DNA of 64,000 nt from Roseinatronobacter thiooxidans (GCF_001870675.1 NZ_MEHT01000045.1:1-64000), one strand, 5' to 3'. Shown: positions 1-9,232, counted from the first letter of the stretch. Translations and numbers: made by a program. The notes: a model not told the origin generated them from the sequence alone.

Positions 1-124
1 ATGTCATCTGGGACTGGTCAAGATGGCGACGCCAGCATCAGCTCAATGCCGCCATCGCACATCGGAAAATTCGACATTATCCGCAACTGTAGTATTAACC
101 TAGCCGGAGTTTCCCGGAGGCCCC

Positions 125-361
125 TTGTCCGACCCGCACCCGGACTGCCCGATCTGTTGCTTTCCCGGCCCGCTGGCTGCGCTGCGGCATGTGGCGGCTT
201 GGGCTGATCTGACTGCGGCCGAGCAGTTCGCGTTGCTGGCCCAGTTGGGTGCAGCACTGGCCGACGGGGCGGCCGGGTTCACCGTTGTAGCGGACCACGG
301 TCATTTCCACCTGCGACCGGGCGGCGCGCAGGCTCTGCGCCTGACCACTGAGGGGGCCTAA
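125..361 (+). CDS. small hypothetical protein (78 aa, TTG start)
   Basis: The reading frame starts at a TTG preceded at good spacing by a GGAGG ribosome-binding site and ends at TAA. The N-terminus carries a cysteine cluster (DCPICC, residues 7-12), followed by an alanine/leucine-rich helix and a short segment with HGHFHLRP. The cysteines could bind a metal, but no family is recognised. It is convergent with the truncated amidohydrolase gene eight bases downstream. The strong ribosome-binding site is the main argument that it is real; the region is otherwise degenerate, so it could be a chance frame. Confidence 0.42.
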   Translation: MSDPHPDCPICCFPGPLAALRHVAAWADLTAAEQFALLAQLGAALADGAAGFTVVADHGHFHLRPGGAQALRLTTEGA

Positions 362-369
362 TCGTCGCA

Positions 370-1017
370 TTATAATGTACCGCGAGCGCAAGATGGATGC
401 GGCATCTCCCGCAAGGCGGTGAGGATGCGCTGCCACTCGGCGCTCTTCAGCCCTGTGCCGAGCATGTCTAGGCTGATTTCGATCATGATCGCCGCGCGAG
501 CCCCGGCGTCGATGACACCGGCATAGGGGGCATTCTCGGCCACGGTGAAGCCCTGCCGTTGAACATGACCGCGCAGGGCGTCGGTCCAGTCCAGCGGAGT
601 CAGGCCGGGGCTGGTGCGAAGGTCGATCTCGGGGCGCGCGGCGAAGACCTGTGGCTCGATCCAACAGGGGGGCGTTGGATAGGTGTGCAGATCGATCAGC
701 ATTGCGCCCGCCGCGGCCTTCCGCAGGCGCTGCAAATGCGGGTGGTAGAAGCGGACCAGCAGCTGTGCGCGGTCTTGGGGCAACAGGGTTCTTTGCAAGA
801 TGCGCCCGAAACGATCATGCGTATAGAACACACCGCGCCTGACTCGCGACATATCTTCCTGCGCGTCATCGGCAGCGCGCTCCACATCCAGCAGCACGCG
901 CGATACTCGCACTGTCACGATGTCAGCCTGCGGCCACGCCGCACGCGCGAGCCTGTCGGTATGCAGATCGGCGGCGACGCGGATTTCGGCGCAGAGGGTG
1001 TCGTCCGGAGTGCCCAA
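370..1017 (-). pseudogene. N-formylglutamate amidohydrolase-like gene, 5' truncated
   Basis: The 215 residues match the middle and C-terminal part of the FGase family, which hydrolyses N-formyl-glutamate or related N-acyl amino acids. Visible family signatures are DLHTDRL near the start, a DVERAADD segment, RRGVFYTHDRFGR, and the LIDLHTYP metal/substrate motif. The expected N-terminal strand with a VPH-x-G-type motif is missing. Reading upstream in the same frame gives DAYRAQ and then an in-frame TAA at 1036-1038, and no homologous residues follow beyond it. The only available start is a TTG at 1017 without a clear ribosome-binding site. I read it as a decayed gene cut at its 5' end next to the giant repeat gene; a short functional relative is less likely. 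Confidence 0.6.
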
Positions 1018-1131
1018 TTGTGCCCGATAGGCGTCTTACTGATGCGCTCCGGCGCACTTTGGATAGTCTTAAGAAGGACGCGTGTGGTTTCTTGGCGTTT
1101 TCGACCTGGTGCACCATCCGCCAGCTGAGGC

Positions 1132-1161
1132 GGAAGGGGCGACCTGCAGGTCGCCCCTTCC
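1132..1161. terminator. perfect 30-base palindrome downstream of the giant repeat gene
   Basis: Positions 1132-1161 form a perfect inverted repeat of two 15-base GC-rich arms, so either strand can fold into a long hairpin. It lies eight bases past the stop codon of the leftward repeat-protein gene. No T-run follows on either side, so it may work as an mRNA 3'-end protector or a Rho-assisted terminator and not as a canonical intrinsic terminator. Confidence 0.6.
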
Positions 1162-1169
1162 TCGCAGCA

Positions 1170-4100
1170 TCAGTCGCGCAGCAGACGACTGGTAGCGACG
1201 TTGCCGCCAGCAGAGGCACTCAGCGTATTGCCGGACAGACCAACCGTGCTGGACGTTAGAGCACCGTTTCTGCTGGCGACGTTAAAGCCAACCACACTCG
1301 CAGTAACCGCGCCGGACGCAACCTGACGAGATGTCAGTGCCGTGCTCACCTCAGTCGAAGGAGAGCGACCCGAGACCGAGATGGTGTTGGAGACCCGGTT
1401 CGACACAGCATCCGCGACCAGACGGTTGCCAGACAGATCAACCGACGAGCTGTTGAGGGCCGCTGTTCGAACATTAAGCAAACTGACGGGGTTGGATGGG
1501 GTACCGCCGCCAAAGCTCGCCCGTGCCGTCACCGCACCGGAATTCACCTGGTTTGATGCCGCGGCAAAGGTCCCGGTTGCGTTCAAGGCACCCGGAGTCC
1601 CGGTCCCGACTGTTGCGCCACCCGGCCCTGCGAACAGTGCATTGATCGCCGTTCCCGCGCTGGCATTCAGCACGTTCGTGGCGTCGTTGCCTGCAGCCCG
1701 GGCAACTCCGGTATTGTCAAGTATCGAGATCGAAGAACCGGTCGCATTCTCGAAGGAAAAAGAACCGAAGCGCCCCTGCAGTGAAACGTCACTGGTCACG
1801 GCACTGTCGGAGTTCTGCTGGTTGGCAATCGCCCCGCCAGCCGTCAGCACTGTCGCGGCATTCAACGCGAGCGTATTGCTGGCGCGGTTGGATGTCGCCG
1901 TCGAGTCCAGCGTATTGCCGTTCAACGTTGCGCTGCTGCCAGTTATGGAATCCGAGTTGAAGGGTGAGTTGGTACTCACCAGCAAACCAACTTGCAGAGT
2001 GGCCGCTGACGTGACGAGCTGACCACCTGTCCGCGTCTGGAAGTTCCCCAGCAGGTTGTCAGACGTGCCGCTCACGGTTCCGGTTGCAACAGTTCCTGTA
2101 CCATCGTTACCGGCAATGCTGACGCTTGACAGAGCCGTATTGTCCTGTCCGGTGACCGTTGTGCCACTTGCCGTCAAACTGTTGGTCACATCGTTGCCAA
2201 ATGCGGTCGAGAAGCCGAGGTTGCCATCAACGTTCAACGCGCTGTTAACCACATCATTCAAGCCGCCCCGAGACTCTAGGTCGAGTGTAAAGTCCAAGCG
2301 CGCAGAGGAGGTCACATCAGATATTGCACCACCGCTTTGCTCCGAGGTCAGAACCGACAGACCCGTGACATCCGTATCCGCCGCGAGAGACAGCAGGTTG
2401 TTACCCACATTCCCCGAGACATTCGATTGTGCGATGTTCTGGCTTGCAGAGACACTGCTGCCATTAATCGTTGTTGCAGTATCGATGTCAGTGGTCACGG
2501 TCGCCACGCCTGCGACATCGCCGACAAGGCCCTGGAAGGCCGTGAGGATGTTGTCACCTCTAAGAACACGGTTGGTCCCAACCACATCACCGAGCGCTGC
2601 GAAGGATGCATTTTCGCCAGCGATGCTGACGCCATCGATTTCGGTTGCAGCGATGCTCAGAATATTGGTCTGAATGTTGCCCACGGCCCGTGCAAAGCCG
2701 ATATTGCCATCCGTCGCCAGAGAGCTGTCAACGGCGGAACCGAAAGGACCATTATCCATATCAAGCGTTGCCGTAACACCCGCAGTTGCGGAGACGTTCC
2801 CGATCTGAACCTGCGTGCCGGAAAGTGCAGAAGCACCCGCCGCACTTGTATCGGCCAGAAGGCGCAGCGCGTTGGTGGCATCGTTGCCCATGCCAAAGGA
2901 GCGGGCAAAGTTGTCACTGATGCTCAGACTGCTGTCCGTGGTTAACAGCCCACCGGTATTGGCGGTTCCGCGTATTTGCGATTCGCTGGTCACAGCGGCG
3001 ACACTTGTCTGAACGCTGGACAGCGAGTTGTCCGCGTCCAGGCGAGCGCCAACCTGAGGTTGGAGCGTCACACCGACTGCGGCCAAAGTCGCCGCCTCAC
3101 CCGAGATCGCGTTGCCCGAAAGCGAGACTGTGTTGGTTGCCCGGTTGGATGTGGCCGTGTCAAACGACTGGTTGCCATCGATAGAGACCGTCGAGTTGGT
3201 CACATTGCCTAGGCCGTTTGTCTGCCCGAAGTTGAACGTCGCGGTTGACGACGAGCCAATGGCGATAGGTATGGCGGGCGTCATGCCCACAGGCCCTGTA
3301 CCCGAGGTCTGGACCGATGCAAGACCAGTGGTCGTTTCGGTGATCCCCGCGCTGCCTGTCAAAGCGACGCGGTTGGTTGCAAGGTTCGACATCGCATCCG
3401 ACTGCAAAGCGTTGCCGTCAAGCGATGCACTGCTGTTGATCAGATCGGCATTAGCTGCACCTGTGGCGTTAATGGCAATCGCACCAGCCAACACACCGGT
3501 AGAAGAAATATCGCCAGTTTGAGCCTGCACATTCAGAGCGGCAAAGTCAGCAATCACGCGCGCTATGTTTGCTTCTGTAAAGAACAGATTGTTTCTGCCT
3601 GTCTCTGTAGAATCTGCACGATCAATGGTGGTGGCCGTGACCGACACAGTATTTGCGTTCTGGTTGCCCATAGCAGAGGTAACGGTCACGTTGTTGTCCA
3701 CGCCAACGGTCGAGTCAGAGACTGCGGCTCTCAGAGTGATCCCTGTTGTGCCAGCGTTGAAGGTCGAGGCCGCCGTCACAGCTGCACTGCTGTCCTGTTC
3801 GCTCGTCAGCGCTGCATTCGAGGTGGTTTCGGTTCCGGCATTCAGCGTGATGGACGACGCACCTATGTTGGAGGCGCCGGATGCGGTTGTTATGTTGTCC
3901 GAGATTGACGCGGACGAGTCTGCCAGGCTGGCAACGGTTGCGCTGGGTCCACCCGCCGAGATGCTTGCGTTCGAGATTGTCGTTGCGTCTACGGTTGTTC
4001 CGGAGTTCCGCTGGACACTCGCCAGCCCGCTTGTTGCGGCTGTTAGGGTGTCAGTGCCTGCTGTGGAATCTACGCGTGCAACACCGCGCAAGCTGTCAGC

Positions 4101-6281
4101 CCCGATGATCGCCGTATCCGCGGTCACGTCGAGCGCGTTGGTGACGCGGTTGGCCGTGGTGGTTGAGCGGTTCTGGTTCGCATTGATTGCCAGCGAAGAC
4201 GCATCGATCGATGTGGTGCCAGCAAAATCAGCCTGTGTCAGCGACAGGGTCGTGGTCGAGGCGGCGGATGTTGCCGAATCGATGCTCTGCAACGACACGA
4301 GGGACGAAACAGCCGATGTGTTGTCAGCGAATGCTGGCGCAGTTGCTCCGATTACGTTGGCGTCCAGATCAATCCTGTTGGTTGACGTGTTGCCGCTGGT
4401 GGTGGCCTGCTGGACGTTGCTGGACAAGGAAATCGTGCTGGCATTGATGGCGCCCGCGTCGTTCGCAGCGATCGCCGTTTCACCGATTGTGACACCAAGG
4501 GTTGAGACGGCCGTTGATGTAATGTCAGAACCGGTGATGCGCTGATTGGCGGACACGCCGAAATCTGCAGTGACAAATGAAGAGGTGGAGGAATTAACCC
4601 TACCCTCGCCGCGATCCCGCGTGTTGTTGGACAGCAGAGCGGTGTCGGCATCTGCGCGCAAAAGCGTCTGGCCAGTGTTGCCGCTGGCCTCTGCCACAGA
4701 AAGGTTGCCATCGACCAGGATCGACGATGCTGTCACATCCCCTGCGGCCGTCACAGATAGCGCGAATGCGCCTGTGTCTCCCAAAAGCGCGTTTACACCC
4801 GTGCCACCGAGCCTTTGATCGCTCGCCAGACCGGCGGTCGCCGTGATGCTGGTTGCGCTCAGGTCAATCGCAGTGCCACCGGTGTTGGCGGATGCCAATG
4901 CAAAGGCGGTGTTGTCCGTGACCGAGATGGTCGACCCAGACAATGCACCCCCGAGGGCTGCTGAATCAGCCGTGACAGACAGGCTGTTGCCATCGCTCGA
5001 AGCTTCGATCGTACCTTGATTTGCGCCCGTGCTTTCAATTGCCTGCTGGGAGCCAGCAACAAAGCCGAAACCCGGTACTCCCATAGCAGCATCGTTAACA
5101 AACTGGACAGAGGGGCTCGCAGTATTAGAATTAAACACCCTTCCTCCAGCAGTGTTCGACGAAATTGTGTTGGCGTCGACGCGCAGGAAGGTACCATCGG
5201 CAACAGACGCGCCTGCTCCCGCTCCGCTGAGTGTTGCGACGTTCCCATTGGCCTGTGCCCCGATAGTGTTCGACGACACGGTCAGGCTGGAACCGGTGGC
5301 ATTGTCCAACGCCACAGACAATGTCGAGGTATCTGCTGTCGAAACCAGACCAACATTATTTGTCCCATCGCCCAATTGCTGCTGTGTCAGTACGGCAGCA
5401 CTGTTGTCGAAAGTGGTATCCACAGTCACATCGGTGCCGGTGCTGGCGCGGTTGCCGGTCAGGGACGCGCGGATATCGTTGCCATCGACAGACAGCGCAG
5501 AACCGGTCGCGTCGAGATCCCCAAGAGAGACCGAGATGCCAGACCCCGTGATCGTGGCAGTCGATACCAGACCAGCGCCTTCAACGGCTTGCGTGCTGGC
5601 AACAACGCTGCCGCCACCTGCGACGGACAGCAATTGCTGACTTGTCAGATCGCCACTGTTCAACGTGATCGGGGATGTAATGAACACAGCTTGAGCTTGA
5701 GCGAGATCGCCAGCAAGTTCAGCAGAGATATCGTCGGAAAACACGGATGTCGCGTTGTTCACAGTCGTGATTGCAGAAAGCGTGTTATCGCTGGCCGCAA
5801 GGGAGGTCGATGTCGCATCGCCGACACCAGTGATCGCCAGACTGGAGCCTGTGATCGCTGTGGAAACAGTACCATTTGCAAACTGGCCACTGAGTGTCGC
5901 CAAAGTACCGGCAGAACCATCACCGCTCGACCCGAGTTGATTGGCAACAAGGTTGAACAAGTTGCCCGTTGCCGTCGCGGTCAGGGCGTTATCTTCGATG
6001 CCGACAGCACTTGAGCCGGAGCCCGCAATGCTGGAATTCAGCGCGCCGCCTGCGATGGACGCGCTTACTGCCGCGCGAGAGTCCTGCGTGTTGTTTGCAA
6101 CCGTTTCGAACCCCGTCACATTGGCAGATGTAAAGGCACTCGCTGGCGCGACCTGCGCGCTGTCGATCGTGATGTTAACCGCCTGCGCCAATGCGGGGGT
6201 GTAGGACGCAAGCACGGCGACGCTCGCCCCGCCAAGCAGTCGGGCAATTTGGCCCGTTCTGCGCGCCTGTCTAATCGTCAT
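1170..6281 (-). CDS. giant secreted beta-strand repeat protein (1703 aa)
   Basis: The start at 6281 is chosen because AGGAGA precedes this ATG at proper spacing and opens a Sec signal peptide (basic RQARRTGQ, hydrophobic core, cleavage after ALAQA near residue 34); a longer frame upstream lacks both. The rest is low-complexity Ala/Ser/Thr/Asn/Gly/Val sequence with no cysteine that I can see. It is built from degenerate repeats: an N-box (S-[ST]-hydrophobic-x-hydrophobic-x-x-N, then about eight residues to a second N and often TN) and a Q-box (LTS-x-Q followed by GAVTA-like residues). About 21 N-boxes occur with alternating spacing. There is no C-terminal autotransporter barrel, RTX repeat or LPXTG-like anchor; it ends directly on a repeat. 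A beta-solenoid or stacked-strand extracellular structure is inferred. Similar long proteins in Rhodobacteraceae are usually named only 'beta strand repeat-containing protein'; no function is known to me. Confidence 0.85.
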   Translation of the reverse strand: MTIRQARRTGQIARLLGGASVAVLASYTPALAQAVNITIDSAQVAPASAFTSANVTGFETVANNTQDSRAAVSASIAGGALNSSIAGSGSSAVGIEDNALTATATGNLFNLVANQLGSSGDGSAGTLATLSGQFANGTVSTAITGSSLAITGVGDATSTSLAASDNTLSAITTVNNATSVFSDDISAELAGDLAQAQAVFITSPITLNSGDLTSQQLLSVAGGGSVVASTQAVEGAGLVSTATITGSGISVSLGDLDATGSALSVDGNDIRASLTGNRASTGTDVTVDTTFDNSAAVLTQQQLGDGTNNVGLVSTADTSTLSVALDNATGSSLTVSSNTIGAQANGNVATLSGAGAGASVADGTFLRVDANTISSNTAGGRVFNSNTASPSVQFVNDAAMGVPGFGFVAGSQQAIESTGANQGTIEASSDGNSLSVTADSAALGGALSGSTISVTDNTAFALASANTGGTAIDLSATSITATAGLASDQRLGGTGVNALLGDTGAFALSVTAAGDVTASSILVDGNLSVAEASGNTGQTLLRADADTALLSNNTRDRGEGRVNSSTSSFVTADFGVSANQRITGSDITSTAVSTLGVTIGETAIAANDAGAINASTISLSSNVQQATTSGNTSTNRIDLDANVIGATAPAFADNTSAVSSLVSLQSIDSATSAASTTTLSLTQADFAGTTSIDASSLAINANQNRSTTTANRVTNALDVTADTAIIGADSLRGVARVDSTAGTDTLTAATSGLASVQRNSGTTVDATTISNASISAGGPSATVASLADSSASISDNITTASGASNIGASSITLNAGTETTSNAALTSEQDSSAAVTAASTFNAGTTGITLRAAVSDSTVGVDNNVTVTSAMGNQNANTVSVTATTIDRADSTETGRNNLFFTEANIARVIADFAALNVQAQTGDISSTGVLAGAIAINATGAANADLINSSASLDGNALQSDAMSNLATNRVALTGSAGITETTTGLASVQTSGTGPVGMTPAIPIAIGSSSTATFNFGQTNGLGNVTNSTVSIDGNQSFDTATSNRATNTVSLSGNAISGEAATLAAVGVTLQPQVGARLDADNSLSSVQTSVAAVTSESQIRGTANTGGLLTTDSSLSISDNFARSFGMGNDATNALRLLADTSAAGASALSGTQVQIGNVSATAGVTATLDMDNGPFGSAVDSSLATDGNIGFARAVGNIQTNILSIAATEIDGVSIAGENASFAALGDVVGTNRVLRGDNILTAFQGLVGDVAGVATVTTDIDTATTINGSSVSASQNIAQSNVSGNVGNNLLSLAADTDVTGLSVLTSEQSGGAISDVTSSARLDFTLDLESRGGLNDVVNSALNVDGNLGFSTAFGNDVTNSLTASGTTVTGQDNTALSSVSIAGNDGTGTVATGTVSGTSDNLLGNFQTRTGGQLVTSAATLQVGLLVSTNSPFNSDSITGSSATLNGNTLDSTATSNRASNTLALNAATVLTAGGAIANQQNSDSAVTSDVSLQGRFGSFSFENATGSSISILDNTGVARAAGNDATNVLNASAGTAINALFAGPGGATVGTGTPGALNATGTFAAASNQVNSGAVTARASFGGGTPSNPVSLLNVRTAALNSSSVDLSGNRLVADAVSNRVSNTISVSGRSPSTEVSTALTSRQVASGAVTASVVGFNVASRNGALTSSTVGLSGNTLSASAGGNVATSRLLRD

Positions 6282-6639
6282 GGATTTATCTCCTGTTGTA
6301 TTGAAGGTCGTCCAATGCGGACACGCGCTTATCTGCCTCCTGGAAACTGCCCAAAATGTGACAGCTCCGTTCCGTGACACGCGGCGGGCTTTGGACATAA
6401 ATCCTGTATACCGCGCGTGGTAATTCACACGCCCCTCCCGCTTTCAGCAGCGAGCGTGGAAGCCAGCGCGGAGGGGAGGGCTAATCGGCGACGTGTGCTT
6501 GCAACCAAGACTAACTGGGAGCAGTTCTATTCAAGGTTCACCTATAGGCGCAAATTATACTTTGATAATTATGGCTCTCTTAGGACACTTTACTCTTTCC
6601 AAATAAGAATTGGATTCTCTTATTAAATTCCATTGATCT
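6282..6639. other. gene-free upstream region of the repeat gene
   Basis: No credible coding region is seen. The right part (about 6541-6630) is clearly more AT-rich than the surroundings and holds a TATAAT on the minus strand at 6554-6559. That could be a -10 element for the leftward repeat gene with a long leader, but no convincing -35 partner is visible. The AT-rich tract borders the IS256 remnant and may simply be foreign DNA. Confidence 0.4.
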
Positions 6640-6870
6640 CTGGGGCGGAACGTTCCGATACAGACAGGACCCGGGCGCGCGTCGGCGGTTTTGACCGTCG
6701 AGTTTGCGCCACTTCTTGTGCACTGACATCATCAGTTTGAAGGCAATGGCCATGCAGGCCTTGCCACTGAGGCATCCCTTGATGCGTTTGGTTCGGTGGC
6801 GCACGGTGGCAAAGGTGCTTTCGCTCGGGTTGGACGTCCGGATGTGCTTCCAGTGTTCCGTCGGGTATCA
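6640..6870 (-). mobile_element. IS256-type transposase remnant (C-terminal fragment)
   Basis: Translation of the minus strand gives EHWKHIRTSNPSESTFATV followed by RHRTKRIKGCLSGKACM and then AFKLMMSVHKKWRKLDGQN. This is the conserved C-terminal block of IS256-family transposases, including the normally invariant NPIEST (here NPSEST). An in-frame TGA at 6868-6870 sits directly upstream, and the conserved sequence stops after LDGQN without the usual end. No terminal inverted repeats or target duplication were seen. It is a dead fragment that probably records an insertion that damaged the neighbouring genes. Confidence 0.75.
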
Positions 6871-7050
6871 CCCGACGCCTTCCGGAACTTTTTTCAAACC
6901 ACCAGACAGACCTTTCGCGTCGATTTACTGGTGTTTGGGATAGGGACGCGATCACGCTCACAGCCGAGGCGCTTGAAGATAGCGAATGGCAGCGATGTCG
7001 CGCGTACCGTCACCTCTAGGATTTCCGCCTTTTCTGTCTGGACGGCAATT

Positions 7051-7395
7051 ACACATGACCGACAGTGACATGATTGCCAGATACAGCGGCCACGCCGGGT
7101 TCATCACCCGGTCGAAGCTGTAGAGCGCATAGGCATAGAGCAGTTAACCTACCAGCCCTGCACAGATCAGCCAGCCCTTGCCACAGCACCGCCGCAGCCG
7201 CGCATTGACCACAAGCAGCGCCAGCGCTGCGTGGGCGGAGACGGTTTCTTGGCTCCAGGCGCCGGGGCGCAGGTGGTCGGGGACGGCGGCATAGGGGTCG
7301 GGCAGGATCAGGGCCGCGGCGACGGCGGCCAGTGTCGCCGTGGCGACGGCATCGGAGAGGCGCAAGAGGGTCGGAGCACTCACGGGGACAATCAT
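7051..7395 (-). pseudogene. integral membrane protein gene broken by an in-frame stop
   Basis: The frame opens with ATG at 7395, one base after the stop of the DUF6544-like gene. It encodes a hydrophobic helix (LSDAVATATLAAVAAALIL), a polar loop and a second helix ending KGWLICAGLVG, then meets TAA at 7144-7146. Read through in the same frame, it continues LLYAYALYSFDRVMNPAWPL and YLAIMSLS, which looks like the next two membrane segments of a multi-spanning protein family with a typical 'YNYALYxF' stretch. Similarity is lost near 7055, next to the IS256 remnant. A TAT/TAC to TAA change plus a 3' truncation explains this. The original function is unknown. Confidence 0.6.
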
Positions 7396-7396
7396 C

Positions 7397-8251
7397 TCAG
7401 AACTCCGCTTTGGTGATATGAGCAAGGAAGAAGGGGGCATAGTCATGCATACCCCACATGTTGCCCAACTCCACCCGCGAGGGGATCAGAAAGCCCTGAT
7501 AGCGGGTCATCTCCAGCATCCGCCCGCCGAAGGGTTGAAGGCGATGCACGCGCTTCGCGTTGGCATCGGTCCAGCGCAGCGCCCAGACATCAAGCGGGTT
7601 GCCTGCGGCATCCAGCGTGATCTGCATGGGTTCGATCCCTTGCACACCCGCAAAACGAACCACGGCACTGTCGGGGCCAGTCTGCACCCATTCCGCCCCG
7701 TACTGCGGCAACAGGCTTGCCGGAGCCCAGATGGACTCGAGCATCACCCGCGTTGCGGCGGCGCTTTCATGGTCAGCAGTGCCACCTATCCGCGCCAGCG
7801 GGATCAGGCCGCGCAGCCAGAACTTGGTCCAGCTGTCCACGGAACCGCCCGTGGGCGCGTGGTAACCGTCTGACCCGGCGAAGCGCATCAGCCCCTGCCC
7901 CACCTCGGCTTGCCAGACGAAACCTTGCGCGGGCGGCGCGAGGATCTGGCGCGCGGTCATGGCCATCTCATTGCCGTTCATGATGAAGCTGCCGGCCATT
8001 TCCAGCCGCACCACCCGGTGCAGGGGTGTGCCGGGGGCAATGGCACGGGCAAAGTAGCGCTGCGCCACCTCAGGCAAATCCGCGACCATGGCGGGGTCGT
8101 AGGGTGCTGGGTCAGTCTCGCGCACGGCCTCCAGTGCGGCCCAGACCTGCGCGGATTTCGCCTGATCGCGGGAATGGACCCAAAGGCCGAGGACGACGGC
8201 GGCCACCAGCAGGGCCGCAAGGACAACGAGGATGATCTTGAAGATGGTCAT
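7397..8251 (-). CDS. DUF6544-like membrane-anchored protein (284 aa)
   Basis: One N-terminal hydrophobic segment (residues 4-24) is followed by a mostly beta-rich soluble domain. The segment LPEVAQRYFARAIAPGTP and the later GFVWQAEVGQG, DSWTKFWLRGLIPLARIGG and YQGFLIPSRVELG segments resemble the DUF6544/DUF6920 group of uncharacterised bacterial proteins, which may have a lipid-binding-like beta fold. It lies 30 bp after the alpha/beta hydrolase and leads into the broken membrane-protein gene, probably in one transcript. No catalytic residues can be assigned. Confidence 0.6.
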   Translation of the reverse strand: MTIFKIILVVLAALLVAAVVLGLWVHSRDQAKSAQVWAALEAVRETDPAPYDPAMVADLPEVAQRYFARAIAPGTPLHRVVRLEMAGSFIMNGNEMAMTARQILAPPAQGFVWQAEVGQGLMRFAGSDGYHAPTGGSVDSWTKFWLRGLIPLARIGGTADHESAAATRVMLESIWAPASLLPQYGAEWVQTGPDSAVVRFAGVQGIEPMQITLDAAGNPLDVWALRWTDANAKRVHRLQPFGGRMLEMTRYQGFLIPSRVELGNMWGMHDYAPFFLAHITKAEF

Positions 8252-8281
8252 CAGGCAAAATCCGAAAACTGTGTGGGGCCA

Positions 8282-9232
8282 CTACTCCGCAACGGACGGA
8301 GCATTGATGGTGAGAAATTCGGCTATCCGTTGCCGGACCGCGTCTTGATGGCCCAGCAGCAGGTGGCCGCCACTGTCGAGGAAAAGCGTCTCGGCACCGG
8401 CGATCCGCTCTGCGGTGAAACGGGCCGTCGAGAACGGCGTGAGCCGGTCATCGCGCGCGTGGACGAGCAAGACCGGCACGCGGATCGCTGACGGGTTGAT
8501 CGCGGCGGCGGGGTCGATGGCCGCGGCTTCATTTGCCAGCCCCGCGCGGCGCAGGGTCACGGGCAGAAAAGCCGCGATCATCGCGTCAAGGAAACCGGCC
8601 TCAGCCGCGGTCATCTGCGCGACCAGTTCTGGCCGGGCGTCGAACATCGGGGCCAGTGCGCGGGGCGAAACGCGCAACAATGCCCAAAGCGGGAAATCCG
8701 TGGCAAACAGCGCGTCGTACAGCCAAAGCGGTACCGGAAGCTCCTGCTCCTCGGCGGTCAGGGGGGCAAAGGGGGCGAGCGAGAGCAGGATCAGTGCTTG
8801 CGTGCGGTCCGGATGGCGCAGGGCGAATTGCAGTGCAGGCGGCACACCGCCGGACATTGCCAGCAGCGTCACCCGCCGGATGCCAAGGCGGTCCAGCATC
8901 GCGGCAAAGGCATCGGCCTGTGCGGCAGTTGAGGGGTTGGCGGGCAGCGCCGAGCCGGGGTAGCCAAAGCGCGAGGGCGCGATCCAGCGATAGCCTGCGG
9001 GCAGGAAGGCCTCCGCCAGAAGACGTCCCTGATCATGCCCGCCCCCCGCACCGTGAATCGTCAGCACCGGGACGCCCGCACCGCCAGAGGCGAAGGCTAC
9101 CGGGGCGAAGCGCGTATCGGCGACACTGGATAAGGATGACATGCGGTCCTGCATGTCTTGCCGAAACACCAGCCAGACCGCGCCGACAAAGACAACGAGG
9201 ACCAGTGTGATCAGGACGAGGACTCGACGCAT
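8282..9232 (-). CDS. alpha/beta hydrolase, membrane-anchored (316 aa)
   Basis: The start at 9232 is preceded by GAAGG with six bases of spacing. An upstream ATG at 9268, directly behind the stop of the preceding hydrolase gene, is an alternative. Residues 1-23 form a signal anchor. The fold signatures are IHGAGGG (residues 59-65, oxyanion region), a nucleophile elbow LLAMSGGVP with Ser127, a late Asp in LLVHARDDRLTPF, and a catalytic His in LDSGGHLLLGH. The substrate is unknown; esterase, lipase or peptidase activity is possible. It belongs to the leftward hydrolase cluster. Confidence 0.8.
   Translation of the reverse strand: MRRVLVLITLVLVVFVGAVWLVFRQDMQDRMSSLSSVADTRFAPVAFASGGAGVPVLTIHGAGGGHDQGRLLAEAFLPAGYRWIAPSRFGYPGSALPANPSTAAQADAFAAMLDRLGIRRVTLLAMSGGVPPALQFALRHPDRTQALILLSLAPFAPLTAEEQELPVPLWLYDALFATDFPLWALLRVSPRALAPMFDARPELVAQMTAAEAGFLDAMIAAFLPVTLRRAGLANEAAAIDPAAAINPSAIRVPVLLVHARDDRLTPFSTARFTAERIAGAETLFLDSGGHLLLGHQDAVRQRIAEFLTINAPSVAE

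Noticed and set aside
1-124. Open frame from the window edge to position 207
   Set aside because: No ribosome-binding site, no homology by eye, and it overlaps the better supported frame starting at 125.
1342-4818. Long plus-strand open frames opposite the giant repeat gene
   Set aside because: They are antisense shadows caused by the biased Ala/Ser/Thr/Gly codons; none has a ribosome-binding site or recognisable protein content.
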